A DNA stretch of 64,000 bases from contig NZ_LJHV01000002.1 in NCBI RefSeq assembly GCF_001296025.1, positions 434,001 through 498,000 on the forward strand, given 5' to 3'. Positions 50,088 through 62,309 of this stretch are shown piece after piece; the first letter of the stretch is position 1, and each line of letters begins with the position of its first letter. The position numbers and the translations under genes are program-made. The notes below the pieces were generated by a model. The model worked only from the letters and a program-made list of their open reading frames with translations, was not told where the DNA came from and searched no databases. Source of the stretch: Porphyrobacter sp. AAP60. GTDB taxonomy: Bacteria > Pseudomonadota > Alphaproteobacteria > Sphingomonadales > Sphingomonadaceae.

Positions 50088-51022
50088 TCAGCGTCCGGGG
50101 TTGCACTGGCTGAAGTTGTTGAAGAGGGGAGGGCTTCTCCGGCTGCCTGCGCATCCGATCCTGAAAGGACCGCGACTGCTGCGGGCTGGTGCACTGGTTC
50201 GATGGCAACAAAGTTTGTTGCCGCAGGTTCGGCCACCAGCCGGGCGATTCCGCCATCGGGTGTAATGCTGCTGATCACTGCGACCGCGACGCCAGGGCGA
50301 TAATATCCGCCTGCACCGCTGGTTACCATCAAATCACCGACCTTGAGCGGATTGACACCAAGGTTGACCAGCCGCACCCGCAGCAGGCCATCGCCGCGGC
50401 CTTCGGCAAAGGCAATGACATCGCCCTTTGCTCGCCGCACAGGCAGCACGCTTTCGCTATCGGTAAGCAGCAATACACGCGCCGATCCACGCCCGGTTTC
50501 GAGCACACGTCCGATGACTCCACGTTCGGAAATGACCGGCATTCCGGGTTTCACACCACTGCCGGAACCGGCGCTGAGGTAAGCGTGGCGGCGCGCACTG
50601 GTTGCTGTCGATCCGACAAGCCGCGCCACTGCAACCGGCTTTGCCTCCGTCTCCTTCAGGCCCAGCAGGCCTTTGAGCCGCCGATTCTCGGACTCGACTG
50701 CTTCGGCTTCGGCCAGCCGGATGCGGGCGATTTCCACCTCCTCGCGCAGCACCGCGTTCTGCTGTCCGGCGTTGAAATAGCCGCTTATGCCGGCAAACAA
50801 CCCCTGCGACTGGTTGCGCACTGCTGCGCTGCCGCTGCCGACCGGTGCCACGACATCGCTCGCCGCACCGCGCAGCGGCGCAAAAGCCGCAGGCTGCCAC
50901 AGCGACAGCAGCAGCAATCCCAACCCGATCACCACCATTACCCCGGCTACGAGATAGCCGGTGAACAGCGAGAATTGTGCTTTTTTGGAAAAGCCCGACC
51001 GGCGCGATGAGGGGGGCGCCAT
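50084..51022 (-). CDS. mreC: rod shape-determining protein MreC
   Basis: A bitopic protein of 312 residues that organises PBP2 in the periplasm. A single N-terminal helix (LFTGYLVAGVMVVIGLGLLLLSLW), a coiled-coil region (NAVLREEVEIARIRLAEAEAVESENRRLKGLLGLKE), then two beta domains (SARRHAYLSAGSGSGVKPGMPVISERGVIGRV ... GDLMVTSGAGGYYRPGVAVAVI) give the classical MreC layout. The C-terminus is Pro/Ala/Ser-rich and variable. It lies 47 bp after mreB. Confidence 0.95.
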   Translation of the reverse strand: MAPPSSRRSGFSKKAQFSLFTGYLVAGVMVVIGLGLLLLSLWQPAAFAPLRGAASDVVAPVGSGSAAVRNQSQGLFAGISGYFNAGQQNAVLREEVEIARIRLAEAEAVESENRRLKGLLGLKETEAKPVAVARLVGSTATSARRHAYLSAGSGSGVKPGMPVISERGVIGRVLETGRGSARVLLLTDSESVLPVRRAKGDVIAFAEGRGDGLLRVRLVNLGVNPLKVGDLMVTSGAGGYYRPGVAVAVISSITPDGGIARLVAEPAATNFVAIEPVHQPAAVAVLSGSDAQAAGEALPSSTTSASATPDAE

Positions 51023-51069
51023 GGCTTAAAATCCCTTCTGCCGGTTTTCCCGGCCCAAGCTGGAACGCC

Positions 51070-54178
<3,109 letters not shown>

Positions 54179-54202
54179 CGCGCAGTGGCCCGGGCCGCAC
54201 CA

Positions 54203-55012
54203 TCAATCCATTCGAAACTTCGGAATGCGTGTATCGGGGTCGATTTCGGGGATGATGCGATAGCGCGACAGGATCAGGCTGAAGAAGCCGAAGGTCAACA
54301 GACCCAACGCCGTGAGGGTAAACAGGAAGCCCGTGCCAGCGAGATCGGCCAGTGCCGTTCCAAGCGATCGGACGCCGTCCGCACCGCTAGCCATAAAGCC
54401 GGCCTTGATCAGCGACCATCCGATTACGGCATAAACCACGCCGCGCGCTGTAAAGCCGATACGGCCCAATGTGCAGGTGAAAGACGGGGCTGATCCCGCA
54501 ATGCGTTGCATGAATTCGGCTGTGACAGCGTTTTTGAATTGAAACAGCGACGTAAGGAAAAATGCGAGACCCAGGGCGCCCAAGGCTATCTCGCCGAGAG
54601 GCAGCCCAAGCACACCTGCGGCCGCATCCTGCGCACCATCACCCGAGCCTTCCGATGCGCCGGTTGCAAATTTGTACGCTGTCCATGCCAATGCAAGGTG
54701 GCCGATGCCGGAGCCTGCATGACCGATCCGCTTGCCCCATCCGGTCGCATCGGAACCATTGTTTTCGATGTCGACAACGGGTGAGGCAAACCGGAACAAG
54801 GCGTAAGCCACAAGGCCTACCACCATCACCCACAGAACAGCGGTACCGGCGGGAAAGTCCTCGATGGCGCGGAAGATGCCTTGGGTGCCTTCGCTTATTG
54901 CGCTTGCACTGGTCAAGGCAAGGAAACCCAGCATCACGTACAGCAACGCGCGCGAAAGGTATCCGGCCCGCACCAGCCATTCGAATTTCTCGGATTTATC
55001 GATCACTAACAC
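54203..55012 (-). CDS. DUF1206-family membrane protein
   Basis: A 269-residue protein built of three repeats, each with two transmembrane helices: around residues 13-70, 95-150 and 185-250. Each repeat opens with an aromatic/Gly helix of the type AGYLSRALLYVMLGFLAL, GSGIGHLALAWTAYKF, or IGFTARGVVYAVIGW. This is the DUF1206 architecture, of unknown function. The start at 55012 is a GTG; another GTG lies two codons later. It converges with mutL. Confidence 0.85.
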   Translation of the reverse strand: MLVIDKSEKFEWLVRAGYLSRALLYVMLGFLALTSASAISEGTQGIFRAIEDFPAGTAVLWVMVVGLVAYALFRFASPVVDIENNGSDATGWGKRIGHAGSGIGHLALAWTAYKFATGASEGSGDGAQDAAAGVLGLPLGEIALGALGLAFFLTSLFQFKNAVTAEFMQRIAGSAPSFTCTLGRIGFTARGVVYAVIGWSLIKAGFMASGADGVRSLGTALADLAGTGFLFTLTALGLLTFGFFSLILSRYRIIPEIDPDTRIPKFRMD

Positions 55013-55113
55013 GTTCCCGGTTCAGTTTGAGCCGGGCAAACAGGATGGGGGCCGCCGATGTTCCAATTTAGCTCTCCGATTGTGAGGGAAAGCGTGAAAT
55101 CGGGTCAGAAAAC

Positions 55114-56319
55114 TTATCGCCTCAGGGCGTCAGCAAGGTCTTCCAGTTTGCCATCGGCATAGGGATCCTGCGGCAACCCGATCGCCGCGCGCAGCAGTGC
55201 GGCAACGGCGACGTTGTCGAACACCTGCATTCGCTGTTCTTCGGCAAAGGCCGGACCATGGGCGATGAACAGCGCCAGCATTTCGGGATCAGCATTGTCA
55301 TATCCATGCGCGCCGCCCGACACGGGGTAGTTCGGCTCACCCGACAAGATCGTCCAGCCGTTCTCAGCAATGCAGATGATCGCAGCCACGCGCGGGTTGG
55401 AACCATAATTGAGGCGTGCCGGAAGGCCTTCCTTGCGGGTGCAGGTCATGTGTTCATGCGGCACCAATAGTGCGTTGGCGACACGATCGTCGGTGCCGGT
55501 GACAGGCTCGATGGCGGCGTAAGGCCCTGTCTCGACGGCTATGTAGCTGGCCCGGTCAATCAGGGTGTCGAGCTGGATCACCCGCGTCTCGTCCACCTGT
55601 CGCATCCCGTGGTCGGCGACGATTACCCAGTTGACCGCAATCCCCAGTGCCTTTGCGCCATCGACCAGATCGCCGACCCGTGCGTCGACCTCTGCAATGG
55701 CTGCGTTCGCTTCTGCACTGTCGGGGCCGAAACGGTGTCCCTGCGTATCGACCGTGTCGAAATAGATCGTCGCGAAGGCGGGACGCAGGCTTGCAGGGCG
55801 GCGCAGCCAGTCGATCAGCGTATTCACCCGCTGCACGTTGGTGACATTCTGGTCGAAGCGCATCCAGTCGCTAGGGCGCAGCCCCTCGTAAGGCACTTCG
55901 CTGCCAGGCCAGAACATCGTTGCGGTGCGAATGCCGGCGCGTTCGGCGGTGACCCATACCGGCTCGGCCTCGTCCCACCAAAAGGGATCGAGCGCCTGCC
56001 GCGCATTGCCCAAGCTGAATATTTGTCCCGGGCGGCGCGGGTCGATCATCGAATTGCCGACGATGCCGTTGCGATCGGGCACTTTGCCGGTGACGATGGC
56101 GTAGTGGTTGGGGAAAGTCTTGGTCGGAAAGCTCGGCCGCATCGCGCCGCTCGCACCCTCCGCCGCCAGCGCGGACAGGCGCGGGGTCATGTTGCGGTCC
56201 AGATAATCAGGCCGAAACCCGTCGATCCCGACAAGTACGGTGACAATTTGAGGAGTTTCCTGCGCCGCTGCGGAGACGGGCAGCAGCAGGCAGGCGAGCA
56301 GGATCAGGATGTGGCGCAT
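55114..56319 (-). CDS. secreted NPP-type phosphodiesterase (alkaline phosphatase superfamily)
   Basis: A 401-residue enzyme with a signal sequence (MRHILILLACLLLPVSAAAQ). The nucleotide pyrophosphatase/phosphodiesterase fold is clear: metal-site VGIDGFRPDYLD (D33), the nucleophile region PTKTFPNHYAIVTG, DTVDTQGHRFGPDS, VIVADHGM, and the distal SGGAHGYDN histidine. Such enzymes hydrolyse nucleotide or lipid phosphodiesters in the periplasm and can salvage phosphate. The ATG at 56319 fits the signal peptide. The neighbour ychF ends 59 bp away on the same strand. Confidence 0.9.
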   Translation of the reverse strand: MRHILILLACLLLPVSAAAQETPQIVTVLVGIDGFRPDYLDRNMTPRLSALAAEGASGAMRPSFPTKTFPNHYAIVTGKVPDRNGIVGNSMIDPRRPGQIFSLGNARQALDPFWWDEAEPVWVTAERAGIRTATMFWPGSEVPYEGLRPSDWMRFDQNVTNVQRVNTLIDWLRRPASLRPAFATIYFDTVDTQGHRFGPDSAEANAAIAEVDARVGDLVDGAKALGIAVNWVIVADHGMRQVDETRVIQLDTLIDRASYIAVETGPYAAIEPVTGTDDRVANALLVPHEHMTCTRKEGLPARLNYGSNPRVAAIICIAENGWTILSGEPNYPVSGGAHGYDNADPEMLALFIAHGPAFAEEQRMQVFDNVAVAALLRAAIGLPQDPYADGKLEDLADALRR

Positions 56320-56378
56320 GACTGGTCTCCTATGGGCGGCGCGCGACAATTGCGAGACGGTGCACCCCGCGCCGGGTC

Positions 56379-57479
56379 TCAGACGTTGAACTTGAACAGC
56401 AGCACGTCACCGTCCTGCACGACATATTCCTTGCCTTCCTGCCGCAGTTTGCCCGCTTCTTTCGCGCCCGCTTCGCCGCCCAGCGCCACGTAATCATCAT
56501 AGGCAATCGTTTCGGCGCGGATGAAGCCGCGTTCGAAATCGGTGTGAATTTCGCCCGCCGCCTGCGGAGCTTTGGCGCCATCGGGGAAAGTCCACGCGCG
56601 CGCTTCCTTCGGGCCGACGGTGAAGAAGGTCTTCAGGCCCAGCAGCTTGTACCCGGCGCGGATCACACGGGCGAGGCCGCTTTCGGTCAGGCCCAAGGCT
56701 TCGAGAAACTCGCCGCGATCTTCGACCGGCATCGTGACCAGATCAGCCTCGATCGCGGCCGAAACCACGACGGCTTCTGCCCCTTCAACCGCCGCCTTGG
56801 CGAACACCTTGGCAGATAGCTCATTGCCCTCTGCCGCGTCTTCCTCGGCCACATTGCAAACGTAGAGCACCGGCTTGGCGGTGAGCAACTGTGCCTGTTT
56901 GAACAGCCGCTCTTCTTCCTCATCGCCCGGCACGGTCAGGCGCGCAGGCTTGCCTTCGCGCAGCAGATCAAGCGCCTGACCCAGCACGCTTGCCATCGCT
57001 TTGGCTTCCTTGTCACCCGCAGCGCCGCGTTTGGCGGCGGCAGGCACGCGCTTTTCGAGGCTTTCGAGATCGGAGAGCATCAGCTCTGTCTCGACCACTT
57101 CGGCATCCGCGATGGGATCGACCTTGTTGGCGACATGCTGGATGTCGCCATCCTCGAAACAGCGCAGCACATGGACGATGGCATCGACTTCGCGGATATT
57201 GCCGAGGAACTGGTTCCCCAGGCCTTCGCCCTTGCTGGCACCTTTCACAAGGCCTGCGATATCGACGAAGCCAAGCTGAGTTTCGATGATCTTCGCGCTT
57301 TTGCCGATGGCGGCGATTTTCTGCAGCCGGTCATCCGGCACGGCGACCTGCCCCACGTTAGGCTCGATCGTGCAGAACGGATAATTGGCCGCCTGCGCCG
57401 CCTGCGTTTCGGTCAGTGCATTGAACAATGTGGACTTGCCCACATTCGGCAGGCCGACGATACCGCAACGGAAACCCAT
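56379..57479 (-). CDS. ychF: redox-regulated ATPase YchF (OLA1 family)
   Basis: An Obg-like P-loop protein of 366 residues that binds ATP and associates with ribosomes. [23 protein letters not shown] holds the P-loop, [31 protein letters not shown] the G2-G3 segment, and the TGS-like C-terminus has [29 protein letters not shown] and [15 protein letters not shown]. rplY-pth-ychF is a frequent order; here four accessory genes separate pth from ychF. Confidence 0.96.
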   Translation of the reverse strand: MGFRCGIVGLPNVGKSTLFNALTETQAAQAANYPFCTIEPNVGQVAVPDDRLQKIAAIGKSAKIIETQLGFVDIAGLVKGASKGEGLGNQFLGNIREVDAIVHVLRCFEDGDIQHVANKVDPIADAEVVETELMLSDLESLEKRVPAAAKRGAAGDKEAKAMASVLGQALDLLREGKPARLTVPGDEEEERLFKQAQLLTAKPVLYVCNVAEEDAAEGNELSAKVFAKAAVEGAEAVVVSAAIEADLVTMPVEDRGEFLEALGLTESGLARVIRAGYKLLGLKTFFTVGPKEARAWTFPDGAKAPQAAGEIHTDFERGFIRAETIAYDDYVALGGEAGAKEAGKLRQEGKEYVVQDGDVLLFKFNV

Positions 57480-57482
57480 AGT

Positions 57483-57869
57483 TTAGTCCTTGGTCTTGCC
57501 GTCGATGCGCCACGGGGGGAAGCGGCGGTTATCACCGCCCCAGAACAGGCAGATTTCATTGCCTGCCGGATCGCGCATCCGGGCTTCGCGCCATCCCCAG
57601 CTTTCATCGACGGGATCTTTAAGAAAATGCAGTCCCGCGCTCTTGAGGATTGCCACGGTCTGGTCAAGGTCTTCGATCTCGAAATAGACGACAGTGGTTG
57701 GCGCAGTGACCGCATCGGCGTGATGGATCGAGAAGGTTTCGCCGCCTGGCGTTTCAAACCGGGCATAACGCGGCGGGGCATCAACGATCTGGGTAAGGCC
57801 CAGTTTGGTATAAAACGCCACCGATGCAGCATAATCGGTGCAGCCGACGGTGACCTGATTGAGCCGCAT
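57483..57869 (-). CDS. VOC-family (glyoxalase-like) protein
   Basis: A 128-residue protein with two beta-alpha-beta-beta-beta modules: VTVGCTDYAASVAFYTKLGL and the second VVYFEIEDLDQTVAILKSAG, ending in WGWREARMRDPAGNEICLFWGG. The Glu in NEICLFW and His in FSIHHAD could hold a metal. VOC proteins include glyoxalases, dioxygenases and resistance factors, so the substrate cannot be told. The ATG overlaps the stop of the SDR gene by one base, and only 3 bp separate it from ychF. Confidence 0.82.
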   Translation of the reverse strand: MRLNQVTVGCTDYAASVAFYTKLGLTQIVDAPPRYARFETPGGETFSIHHADAVTAPTTVVYFEIEDLDQTVAILKSAGLHFLKDPVDESWGWREARMRDPAGNEICLFWGGDNRRFPPWRIDGKTKD

Positions 57870-58870
57870 CACCGTTGATGCACGGCGCGCACCAGCGGGC
57901 CGACCGCAGGCGATCCGCCGAGCCAGTCAGTCTGTACCCGCGCCGTGACTTCGTTGATCGGCACCTGCGGTTTGTTGCCGGGTGATACCGGCAGGCGCAG
58001 CGGGCGGGTGCCGGGGGGCAGGGCGATCAGGCCGGCAATGGCGTGAGCCACATCCATCGGATCATTGCTGCGGCCAGAGCCATCCTCCATCCCCATGCGC
58101 GCGACCTGCTGCGGATAGCCATCTGCATGAACCGCCTCGGCCCGTTCCTTCAGCGCTGTGGTGTAGGCATTGCGGTTGACCCATACCTTTGTGGGATAGC
58201 CGCCCGGTTCGATGATGCTGACGTCGATCTTGTGTGGCACCAGTTCATAGGCGAGCTGCTCGCTCATTGCTTCCAGCGCGAATTTGGTTGCGGAATAATG
58301 CCCCGAATAAGGTGAGATGACGCGGCCAAGCTGGCTTGAAATCTGGATAATTTGGCCCGCGCCCTTCTTTCGCATTCCCGGTAGCACCGCGCGGGCCATG
58401 CGGTGCGCACCAAACACATTGGTTTCGAATATCAGGCGGGTCGCCTCCATGTCCTGCACCTCGACCGGCGAGGTGATGCCGATGCCCGCATTGTTCACCA
58501 GCACGTCAATCGGGCCGCCATTGATCATCTCGGCCTCGGCAACCCCGTCGGCGACCTGTTTATCGGAGATGACATCGATTTCGATCACATGAAGGTTCAG
58601 CCGTTCGTTCAACGCAAGAATGCGCAATTGATCAGCCTCGGCACGGGGCAGGCCGCGCATGGTTGCAAACACTTTCGCCCCTTGCCGCGCCAGCAGTTCT
58701 GCCGTGAGCCTGCCAAAGCCGGAAGAGCAGCCGGTAACCAGCACGCTTTTGCCGGTGAAATCCCGATCAGCGGGCAGCGCTGTCTTGCTTCTCATGGCAG
58801 CCCGGGCCGGTGCGACGAACGTCGCAGCAGCAGCGCTTGCCAGCATGGCGCGGCGGTTGATGCGGGGCAT
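57869..58870 (-). CDS. short-chain dehydrogenase with Tat-type signal
   Basis: A 333-residue SDR. The N-terminus MPRINRRAMLASAAAATFVAPARA carries a twin-arginine motif and hydrophobic stretch, suggesting export in folded form with cofactor. The SDR core begins SVLVTGCSSGFGRLTAELLARQG (Rossmann GxxxGxG). NNAGIG, the catalytic Ser and SGHYSATKFALEA (YxxxK) are intact. A C-terminal extension holds the substrate pocket. Exported SDRs are uncommon since NAD(P) is cytoplasmic. It may be a classical SDR with an added leader. Confidence 0.85.
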   Translation of the reverse strand: MPRINRRAMLASAAAATFVAPARAAMRSKTALPADRDFTGKSVLVTGCSSGFGRLTAELLARQGAKVFATMRGLPRAEADQLRILALNERLNLHVIEIDVISDKQVADGVAEAEMINGGPIDVLVNNAGIGITSPVEVQDMEATRLIFETNVFGAHRMARAVLPGMRKKGAGQIIQISSQLGRVISPYSGHYSATKFALEAMSEQLAYELVPHKIDVSIIEPGGYPTKVWVNRNAYTTALKERAEAVHADGYPQQVARMGMEDGSGRSNDPMDVAHAIAGLIALPPGTRPLRLPVSPGNKPQVPINEVTARVQTDWLGGSPAVGPLVRAVHQR

Positions 58871-58898
58871 GGGCGTATCCTTTGTGATCCTGCAGGGG

Positions 58899-59405
58899 TC
58901 ACCCAAGGTTATTGTGTTCGCGCCAGAGTGCAAGTTCGCCAGGCGTTTTGATGCGCACCACCTTGTCCGCATAAGGCGCGATCTGCGCTTCGGTGCGCAC
59001 CCGCGGGCCGGTGTTCCAGTTCATCACATACCAGATAAAGGCCGGGTCAAACCGTTCAGGGCAATTGTCAGGCATATCGGGCCGCGACCGGCCATGATGG
59101 CTGATGATCCGCCGCAACAAGCGCCGCAGACACAGGCTGATCGGGAAATCGAGGTAGATCACCTTATCCGCCCGTTCCAGACGCGGAGCGAGTGTGCTGC
59201 CGTAATTGCCTTCGATCAGCCATTCTTCGCCTGCAACGGCATCAGCAAGCCGGGAATGCAACTCGGCCTTGGGCGTTCCGATCCAGCCTTCTTGCCAGCC
59301 AAGCTGGTCCATGTGGATCAGCGGCAATCCCATGCGCGGCGCGAGATCGCGGGCGAGGGTGCTTTTGCCCGATCCGCACGGGCCGATGATCATCACACGG
59401 CGCAT
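58899..59405 (-). CDS. P-loop kinase-like ATPase (FlaR/adenylate-kinase type)
   Basis: A 168-residue protein with the P-loop GPCGSGKSTLA (8-18), the DELMW-like LIHMDQLGWQEGW acceptor loop, WLIEGNYGSTLAPRLERADKVIYLDFP, and an Arg-rich lid LCLRRLLRRIISHHGRSRPD. This matches small AAA/kinase proteins annotated as topology modulation or adenylate-kinase-like, of uncertain substrate. It lies 28 bp upstream of the SDR gene. Nothing in the context fixes its role. Confidence 0.75.
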   Translation of the reverse strand: MRRVMIIGPCGSGKSTLARDLAPRMGLPLIHMDQLGWQEGWIGTPKAELHSRLADAVAGEEWLIEGNYGSTLAPRLERADKVIYLDFPISLCLRRLLRRIISHHGRSRPDMPDNCPERFDPAFIWYVMNWNTGPRVRTEAQIAPYADKVVRIKTPGELALWREHNNLG

Positions 59406-59581
59406 GGTCGGGCCTCAGAGGCATGACGGACTGTGAAAACGCAAATGCCCGCCGCGCACAGGGGCGGGGCGGGCATTGATCGTGATCCGAAAATGATCAT
59501 CGAAGGTCGGTGGGCTGGCACTGCGGCAGCGTTAGCATCGCCGCGATGAAGGCATCAACCCTCCCAGCTGTCCTCCGAAAT

Positions 59582-59830
59582 TCAGCCCTTCTTGGCAGAG
59601 CGACGGCGGGCGAACATGAAGGCCGCTGCGCCTGCGCCGAACAACACGAGGCTGGAGGGTTCGGGCACGGTAGTGCCGCCCGACGAACCACCGCTGGTGG
59701 ATCCGCCGATGGGATCCGACGGGGGCTCCTTCATCGCCTGCGCGGGCGCAGCGAGAGCCACGCCAAGCAGCGAAAGGGCGAAAGCGCCTGAAACGGCGCT
59801 CTGAACCGTGCGATTAACCATGTTGAGCAT
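59582..59830 (-). CDS. very small PEP-CTERM sorting-domain protein
   Basis: An 82-residue protein. A signal peptide ends near APAQA (about residue 32). The mature part is only about 20 residues of Gly/Ser/Thr-rich linker (SDPIGGSTSGGSSGG). The C-terminus is a complete PEP-CTERM signal: VPEPSSLVLFGAGAAAFMFARRRSAKKG, with the PEP motif, a hydrophobic helix and an Arg/Lys tail. Exosortase would cleave it. With so little mature protein it may be a surface spacer or a decoy. No exosortase is in the window. Confidence 0.8.
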   Translation of the reverse strand: MLNMVNRTVQSAVSGAFALSLLGVALAAPAQAMKEPPSDPIGGSTSGGSSGGTTVPEPSSLVLFGAGAAAFMFARRRSAKKG

Positions 59831-59949
59831 TAGAAACAGTCCCCTATCAATCGAATCCGGCAGTTGTCAGGAAACTATCGGTAGATGGCAGGATTGTCTT
59901 GCGGCGCGTCGACCGTGTCCCGCTTTGGTTCAAGCTGTTGCGGGGGTCT

Positions 59950-60519
59950 TTAACCCTGCATGCGCAAGGCGACATCATTCATGAACCGGGCATCGTCTCT
60001 TGCAGCAAGCCATTCGGCCTCTGCCCCGATCGCGCCGAGCATCGCTGCGAGATCATCTTCCTCGGCCTTGGCGAAGTTGCCGAGGACATGGCCGGTCACC
60101 CGATCCTTGTGCCCCGGATGACCGATGCCAAGCCGGACCCGGCGAAACTCTGCCCCCAGATGCTGATCGATCGATCTCAGGCCATTATGTCCGGCATGGC
60201 CGCCGCCCTGCTTTACCTTGACCTTGAAGGGGGCAAGGTCGAGCTCGTCATGGAACACAGTCAGCGCATCGGTACCCAGCTTGTAGAAACGCAGGGCCTC
60301 GCCCACGGCGCGGCCGCTTTCGTTCATGAAAGTCGCAGGTTTCAGCAGCAGAACCTTGTGCTGTCCGATCCGGCCTTCTTGCGTCCACCCCTGAAACTTC
60401 TTCTGCACCGGGCCAAAGCCGTGCATGTCGGCCAGCACATCGACTGCCATGAAGCCGACATTGTGCCGGTGGAGCGCATAGCGCGGTCCGGGATTACCAA
60501 GGCCGACCCAGATTTGCAT
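59950..60519 (-). CDS. pth: peptidyl-tRNA hydrolase
   Basis: Frees tRNA from stalled peptidyl-tRNA. The 189-residue protein has the conserved N-terminal GLGNPGPRYALHRHNVGF with catalytic His19, LLLKPATFMNESGRAV, FHDELDLAPFKVKVKQGGGHAGHNGLRSI, and RVRLGIGHPGHKDRV. A terminator hairpin lies upstream, between it and rplY, so it may depend on read-through or its own promoter. Confidence 0.96.
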   Translation of the reverse strand: MQIWVGLGNPGPRYALHRHNVGFMAVDVLADMHGFGPVQKKFQGWTQEGRIGQHKVLLLKPATFMNESGRAVGEALRFYKLGTDALTVFHDELDLAPFKVKVKQGGGHAGHNGLRSIDQHLGAEFRRVRLGIGHPGHKDRVTGHVLGNFAKAEEDDLAAMLGAIGAEAEWLAARDDARFMNDVALRMQG

Positions 60520-60546
60520 GACGAGTTCCTAGCGATGGCTGACACA

Positions 60547-60580
60547 AAACGAAACGCCGGACTTCTTGCGAAGCCCGGCG
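60547..60580 (-). terminator. intrinsic terminator/attenuator between rplY and pth
   Basis: On the minus strand CGCCGGGCTTC (60570-60580) pairs, with a G-U, with GAAGTCCGGCG (60555-60565) around a four-base loop, followed by TTTCGTTTT. It lies 28 bp after the rplY stop and 27 bp before the pth start. The hairpin would end most rplY transcripts and tune pth output. Confidence 0.85.
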
Positions 60581-60608
60581 CTTTGTAGTGGTAGGCTGAA
60601 AGGAGGCC

Positions 60609-61241
60609 TTATTCGGCTTCGGCTTCTTCGCCAGCCGCAGCTTCCTCGCCGGCTTCCGTGCCGCTGCTCTTGAGCGCGGACGGAGCAACCAGCGTGGCGA
60701 TGGTGAAGTCGCGATCAGTGATCGCGCTCTTCACGCCCTTTGGCAGAGTCACATCGCTGATGTGGATGGAATCGCCCACGTCCTTGCCGGTGACATCGAC
60801 CTGGATTTCTTCAGGAATGCTGGCGTTGGGGCAGATCAGATCAAGTTCGTGACGGACGACGTTGAGTACGCCGCCTTTCTTGAGACCGGGCGAGGCATCT
60901 TCGTTGACGAACATCACCGGCACCTGCACCTGAACCAGGCTGTCGCCGGTCATGCGCAGGAAATCGACGTGCACCGGACGATCGGTCACGGGGTGGAACG
61001 CCACATCCTTGGGCAGCGTGCGAACGGTCTTGCCACCGATCTCGATATTGACGATCGAGTTCATGAAGTGACCGGTGTTCAAAAGCTTGACCAGTTCCTT
61101 CTGCTCGACGTGGATCATGGTGGGTTCTTCCTTGCCGCCATAAATGACAGCAGGTGTCCGACCTTCGCGGCGAATTGCACGGGAGGCTCCCTTGCCAGCC
61201 CGTTCGCGCGCTTCAGCCGGCAGGTTCAGAGCGTCGCTCAT
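60609..61241 (-). CDS. rplY: 50S ribosomal protein L25 (CTC form)
   Basis: Binds 5S rRNA. The 210-residue protein is the long CTC type. The N-terminal L25 domain ([70 protein letters not shown]) is followed by a beta-rich C-terminal domain ([27 protein letters not shown]) and an acidic Ala/Glu tail. It heads the rplY-pth segment. Confidence 0.95.
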   Translation of the reverse strand: MSDALNLPAEARERAGKGASRAIRREGRTPAVIYGGKEEPTMIHVEQKELVKLLNTGHFMNSIVNIEIGGKTVRTLPKDVAFHPVTDRPVHVDFLRMTGDSLVQVQVPVMFVNEDASPGLKKGGVLNVVRHELDLICPNASIPEEIQVDVTGKDVGDSIHISDVTLPKGVKSAITDRDFTIATLVAPSALKSSGTEAGEEAAAGEEAEAE

Positions 61242-61366
61242 AATAGTGCCTTTCGAATGCGTGTTGAAATAAGACCATCGCGCGCACCGCCTCCAGGGAT
61301 GACCGGAGCGCCGAAGCGCGGGCCCTTAGAGACAAGCGTGCCCAATAGCAACCGGTTTAGACCGGT

Positions 61367-62293
61367 CTAGGGTAGCCTTTGGACACGGTAGCCTTGGGCT
61401 TGAAGCATGCTTGCCAACCCATCGGCCCCCACCAGATGGGCCGTTCCGACAGCTATCAGAGGGCGCGGTGCAGCTTCGAGCATGGGCAGAATGGCGGTTG
61501 CCCAATCTCTGTTGCGCTTGGTCAACAACGCCTCGCGCAAGACAGGATCGGAAAGGATTCCGCTGCGGGTCGCTTCCTCGATCACGGCTGCATCGCCTGT
61601 AAGCCACGCCCGTTGGAGCCTTGCAGGATCATCGCGCCCGGCCTCAGCTTCGCGGATCACGGCGGCCAGCATTTTTCGCTGGCTGGCTTCCGAGAGATTG
61701 TCAAAAATCGCAAGCTGGGCCCGCGCACCTTCGAGCTCGCGCACCGGACGTTCGGCAAAGGCGCGGATCAGGGCGCGGTCGACGCCATTGGCCGGATCGC
61801 CAGTGGCATCGATCTGCGCGAGCATAATGGCAGCGGCCCATGTTTCAGTGCTGACAAAACGCTTCGGGTCGATCCCGCCGCGATCAAGCAGCGCCGCCAG
61901 TGATGCGGACATGTCAGCAGGGAGACGGCGTTCGAGCGGTGGCTGGGCCGGGCTGGTGCCAAGTTCGGCAAAGGTTGCTGCCGTTTTACCGCGATCTTCT
62001 AATGCTGCGATTTCGACCACCAGCACATCGGCGCTGCGGATGGCCTCGGCAATGGTATCGGTCTTCCAACTCACGCCATCGGGAAGGGCGTGGATGGTGC
62101 CAACCATCCAGCCTTCCACCGTCCCGTCGGCCGAGGCGATTTCGTAGAAGAGCGGATTGGCCGGGGGCCATTCCGCGCCTTTGTCCGCCCCATCGCTGCA
62201 AGCGGCAAGAGCAAAAATGATGACAGGGGCCAGCACCGCGACAGCGCGGCCGCGTATACTTGCGAACATGCCAGCCCCTGAAAATGCGGTCAT
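61367..62293 (-). CDS. TraB/GumN-family lipoprotein (paralog A)
   Basis: A 308-residue protein. A leader ending in ALAAC suggests a lipoprotein (Cys near residue 32), with an ATG at 62293 preceded by GAGG; an ATG at 62269 is another option. The TraB/GumN domain follows: GWMVGTIHALPDGVSW near the N-terminus (GxxH motif), RSADVLVVEIAALED, and AVGTAHLVGADGLASMLQAQGYRVQRL at the end (second GxxH). These motifs suggest a metal-dependent hydrolase or protease fold. It follows a paralog by 16 bp. A palindrome TAGACCGGTCTA covers the stop codon. Confidence 0.85.
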   Translation of the reverse strand: MTAFSGAGMFASIRGRAVAVLAPVIIFALAACSDGADKGAEWPPANPLFYEIASADGTVEGWMVGTIHALPDGVSWKTDTIAEAIRSADVLVVEIAALEDRGKTAATFAELGTSPAQPPLERRLPADMSASLAALLDRGGIDPKRFVSTETWAAAIMLAQIDATGDPANGVDRALIRAFAERPVRELEGARAQLAIFDNLSEASQRKMLAAVIREAEAGRDDPARLQRAWLTGDAAVIEEATRSGILSDPVLREALLTKRNRDWATAILPMLEAAPRPLIAVGTAHLVGADGLASMLQAQGYRVQRLP

Positions 62294-62309
62294 ACTTGCC
62301 TCGCCCGGA

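Noticed and set aside
61358..61369. Palindrome TAGACCGGTCTA over the stop codon of the TraB/GumN lipoprotein gene
   Set aside because: It shares TAGACC with the array near parS, but is a single 12-bp site in another context. No evidence of shared function.
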